Source: Shewanella litorisediminis (lineage in GTDB: Bacteria > Pseudomonadota > Gammaproteobacteria > Enterobacterales > Shewanellaceae). From it: 64,000 nucleotides of DNA. The stretch spans positions 3,201,501-3,265,500 of the forward strand of contig NZ_CP069213.1 of assembly GCF_016834455.1 (NCBI RefSeq). The letters run 5' to 3'. A model generated the notes under the pieces. The model had not been told where the DNA came from and searched no databases. It was given only the letters and a program-made list of their open reading frames with translations. Both the position numbers and the translations under genes were made by a program. Below, piece after piece: positions 61,474 to 64,000 of this stretch (positions within the stretch are counted from its first letter, which is position 1; each line of letters opens with the position of its first letter).

Positions 61474-62775
61474 TCAGGCGGCCAGACCGTAGAGGATGGC
61501 AGTCATCGACAGCAAACCGGCAATGATCACGAACACATTGCTGATACGGCCTCGGTAGGCCTTGAGTGCAGGCACCCGATACACGGCGTACATGGGCATC
61601 AGGTAAAGAATGGCGGCAATAATGGGGCCGCCGAGGGCTTCAATCATGCCGAGGATACTGGGGTTGATTACCGCAACAGCCCAGATGGTCAGGAACATAA
61701 AGCCCAGAATAAAGCGGTTCAGTTTGGCTTCGTTGACCGGCTTGCCCTTGCCTTCGAGCTGTTTCTTGATAATGCCACTCATGCCTTCGCTGGCGCCCAT
61801 GTAGTGGCCAAAGAAGGACGACACTATGGCCACAAAGGCGATGAAAGGACCAAAGTAGCTGACAAAACCGCTGTCGAACACGTTGGCAAGGTACGACAGG
61901 ATCGGCAGGTTCTGGCTCTTGGCTTCAGCCAGCTGCGCAGGGCTTAAGGACAACACGCAGGAAAACACAAACAGCATCACAAACCCCACCAGCATCATGG
62001 CGGTGTTGCGCAGAATGATATCAGCCTTGCGTGACGCATTGGTGCCGTGTTCGCGCTTGAGGGAAACCGCAAACTGACTGATAGCTGGCGAGTGGTTAAA
62101 GGCAAAAATCAGCACTGGAATCGTCAGCCAGATAGTGCCGAGGAAGTCTCCGGCGGCAGGCACTTCTTTCACCGCGGCCAGGTTCCAGTTGGGCATCATA
62201 TACAGCGACATAAAGGCGAGGATGGCCACCAGCGGATACACCAGGAACTGGGTTACCTTGAGCATCATTCTCTCACCGGCCACCATCACCGACATCATGC
62301 CGAGAATAAGCACACCCGACAGCAGCCAGCGCGGCAGCGACTCCATACCCAGCTGGTTGACCATAAAGCTGTCGACCACGTTGGTAATACCCACGCCATA
62401 AATAAGCACAATCGGGTAAATCGCGAAGAAATACAGCAGCGTAATGGCTTTACCTGCACCCTTGCCGAAGTGCTCTTCCACCACCTGGGTGATATCACTG
62501 CCGGCGATGGATGAGGAGCACACAAAACGCGACAGCCCGCGGTGGGCCAGATAGGTCATGGGGCCAATCAGGAGCGCCATCATCACCAGGGGCCAAAATC
62601 CCCCCATACCGGCATTAATGGGCAAAAACAAAATACCTGCGCCCACGGCGGTGCCGAACAGGCTGAGCATCCAGGTGGTATCCTGCGCCGTCCAGGGCAT
62701 GGCAGTGTTGGACTGTGAAACGGTTGGGGAGGCAGTTGCTTGCCGGGTAGCGGCAGTCATGGTTTCGTTGGACAT
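61474..62775 (-). CDS. sdaC: Serine transporter SdaC (HAAAP family)
   Basis: 433 aa (E. coli 429), eleven membrane helices. Proton-driven serine importer. N-terminal segment [22 protein letters not shown] is the family signature; [13 protein letters not shown] and [12 protein letters not shown] also match SdaC/TdcC. ATG 62775 has AAGG 8 nt upstream; the 23 extra codons above it are leader. Upstream a TGAGTC-GT-GACTCA palindrome may be an operator. Supplies SdaA, so the pair feeds serine to pyruvate. Confidence 0.95.
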   Translation of the reverse strand: MSNETMTAATRQATASPTVSQSNTAMPWTAQDTTWMLSLFGTAVGAGILFLPINAGMGGFWPLVMMALLIGPMTYLAHRGLSRFVCSSSIAGSDITQVVEEHFGKGAGKAITLLYFFAIYPIVLIYGVGITNVVDSFMVNQLGMESLPRWLLSGVLILGMMSVMVAGERMMLKVTQFLVYPLVAILAFMSLYMMPNWNLAAVKEVPAAGDFLGTIWLTIPVLIFAFNHSPAISQFAVSLKREHGTNASRKADIILRNTAMMLVGFVMLFVFSCVLSLSPAQLAEAKSQNLPILSYLANVFDSGFVSYFGPFIAFVAIVSSFFGHYMGASEGMSGIIKKQLEGKGKPVNEAKLNRFILGFMFLTIWAVAVINPSILGMIEALGGPIIAAILYLMPMYAVYRVPALKAYRGRISNVFVIIAGLLSMTAILYGLAA

Positions 62776-62817
62776 GGGCTCAACCTTGGCACCAGAGGTG
62801 CGATAAACGTTGGGGTC

Positions 62818-62831
62818 TGAGTCGTGACTCA
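62818..62831 (-). promoter_or_regulatory. Palindrome upstream of sdaC
   Basis: TGAGTC-GT-GACTCA (14 bp), 43 bp before the sdaC ATG. No promoter boxes could be assigned with confidence. The remaining ~200 bp to 63040 hold no gene. Confidence 0.4.
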
Positions 62832-63038
62832 AAATTCGCGGCAAGGATAGTCAAAAGGCAAGAGCCCGCCTTTGATCGATGGCCGTTTTACGTAATTAAA
62901 TTTCACCAAATGCTGATATTGGGATCCCGATCCCGTATGTCGCGTAATTTATTTTCAGTTAAGTTGCCATCTCTTAACCCGGGCTTAACCACAGGCAACC
63001 AAGCCGATACAAGTGCGCCCCTGAGTGGAGCCTGCAAA

Positions 63039-63072
63039 ACAAAAACCGGCCTCAGGGGCCGGTTTTTTTTCT
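63039..63072. terminator. Terminator after the acylase gene
   Basis: AAAAACCGGCC / GGCCGGTTTTT stem with a TTTTTTTT run on the plus strand and A/T tract on the minus strand; terminates the acylase gene. Confidence 0.85.
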
Positions 63073-63091
63073 GCGCAGTTTGCTGCGAATG

Positions 63092-64000
63092 TTAACGAAT
63101 GCTGTCGCCCGAAAGCTCCAGCGTCTCTTTTACATCCGCCTCAATATCGGCTTCAGCAAACAGGAAGGGGCGGAACCGCTTCTGGGTGGAATACAGCAGT
63201 GTCTGGTCGGCAAACTCGGGCCTTAAGATATTGCTGGTTTCCGAGTAGGTCAGAATGCCGCGGGCATCCACCCCGGTATCGGTAAAGTTCACCGCCATCA
63301 TCCAGCTCGAGCCATAACGAATCTGATACCCCTTGTCGGTGAGCCCAGAGCGAAGTGGCTTGCCGCTGAGTACATCCAGGGATGGCGCATAGCTGTGCTG
63401 GGGAATAAGGGTGTCATCACCACTCAAGCTGGTGGAAAATACGTTAAAGCCACCCTCGGCATTGTGGGTACCAGGCCATGGCAAGCGCTGACCGCTTGGC
63501 AAACCGTTGGGCAGCGAGCGCTCCACAAACTGCACACTGCCCAAGGGCGCATCCACCGCAAAACCGGCGTTTTCCAGGTTCAGCGCTGCCAGTGCCAGTG
63601 CCTTGAGGGCACTGCCGTCTGCCACCAGCGTATTTGGCGTAGACGCCGCAGCCTTGAAATCAAAGGGCACAGTAAGCATGGTGTCTTCGCTGAAGTTATG
63701 GGCAAACTCTCGCAAGAGCGCCCCACCTATGCTGTCGTTATCCTGCTTGCCGTTCCAGCGTGAAAGCGCATCGCAGGCACCGCTGATGTCTTTGGAAACA
63801 CCCTCTGCCACCATCACCGGGGTTGAGCCCTGGGCATCGCACTGGGCCAGCAGTTCCGGCAACACCATCTCGGCCAGATAGCTGTGATTACCCAGCACCG
63901 CCGCTTCCAGCTCGTCGAGGTTAAACTTGCCATCGCTGCCACCGGCCTCACTCGTCAGCTTAAGCCCCATGCGGGTTCGCATGCTCAAGCGGCCGCGCTC
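63092..64000 (-). CDS. Penicillin-acylase-family (S45) N-terminal-nucleophile hydrolase, C-terminal part
   Basis: 303 codons including the stop; the frame is open to the window edge, so the N-terminus is missing. Matches the C-terminal portion of the beta chain: GYQIRYGSSWMMAVNFTDTGVDARGIL, TYSETSNILRPEFADQTLLY (SxxxSPxxADQ-type motif) and FRPFLFAEADIEADV. The catalytic serine lies outside. Members cleave amide bonds of penicillins, N-acyl-homoserine lactones (QuiP/PvdQ-like quorum quenching) or other N-acyl compounds in the periplasm. Which substrate cannot be told from this part. Confidence 0.8.
   Translation of the reverse strand, partial: ERGRLSMRTRMGLKLTSEAGGSDGKFNLDELEAAVLGNHSYLAEMVLPELLAQCDAQGSTPVMVAEGVSKDISGACDALSRWNGKQDNDSIGGALLREFAHNFSEDTMLTVPFDFKAAASTPNTLVADGSALKALALAALNLENAGFAVDAPLGSVQFVERSLPNGLPSGQRLPWPGTHNAEGGFNVFSTSLSGDDTLIPQHSYAPSLDVLSGKPLRSGLTDKGYQIRYGSSWMMAVNFTDTGVDARGILTYSETSNILRPEFADQTLLYSTQKRFRPFLFAEADIEADVKETLELSGDSIR

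Overview
The window is chromosomal DNA of a gammaproteobacterium, almost certainly a Shewanella. The evidence is gene order and protein sequence: the gcvTHP–ubiI–ubiH–ygfB // zapA–ssrS(6S RNA)–ygfA block, the rpiA // recJ–dsbC–xerD block, the metK // tkt–epd–pgk–fba block, NhaD, a split-Soret-type cytochrome, and many c-di-GMP proteins. The rather high GC and the details fit an S. amazonensis-like species, but that is inference. I saw no tRNA, rRNA, insertion sequence, prophage or CRISPR array. The window cuts a gene at each end.

Layout. 1-1.5 kb: two minus-strand GYF_2-type proteins, the first cut by the window edge. 2.2-3.0 kb: an AraC regulator. 3.2-11.1 kb: a minus-strand run of glycine cleavage (gcvT, gcvH, gcvP), two ubiquinone FAD monooxygenases and ygfB; pepP, usual between ygfB and ubiH, is absent. 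11.3-12.6 kb: zapA, 6S RNA and ygfA with a repeat-bearing N-terminal extension. 12.8-18.2 kb: small membrane proteins (one behind a perfect FNR-type box), a stand-alone EAL phosphodiesterase, a MerR/quinone-reductase/nitronate-monooxygenase group and a DUF808 membrane protein. 18.4-24.2 kb: rpiA, recJ, dsbC, xerD, brnQ. 24.7-32.7 kb: trmN6, srmB, an RND efflux pair and a radical SAM protein. 32.7-40 kb is the most unusual part: a PAS/degenerate-GGDEF membrane sensor, an unrecognised membrane protein, a ToxR/ToxS-like regulator pair, a regulatory region with four TGAAT pentamers at exact 10-bp spacing, a Tat-exported split-Soret-like di-heme protein, a heme-less lipoprotein and a second membrane-tethered winged helix. 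40-51.5 kb: nhaD, a DUF481 outer-membrane protein, selO, the fba–pgk–epd–tkt glycolysis/pentose-phosphate group and metK. 51.6-64 kb: a PTS-EIIC::EAL fusion, GNATs, two tandem degenerate-GGDEF paralogues, small membrane and lipoproteins, a dicarboxylate/glutamate symporter, the sdaC–sdaA serine catabolic operon and the C-terminal part of a penicillin-acylase-family hydrolase.

How genes work together. The gcv genes turn glycine into one-carbon units, ygfA recycles 5-formyl-THF, sdaCA imports and deaminates serine, and metK makes SAM: a substantial one-carbon, serine and glycine content. tkt–epd–pgk–fba link the pentose phosphate pathway, PLP synthesis and glycolysis. Four different types of c-di-GMP-related protein (two intact EAL enzymes, three degenerate GGDEF proteins) lie in the accessory parts. 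The best candidate for an undescribed system is the 36.4-40 kb redox/ToxR-like locus.
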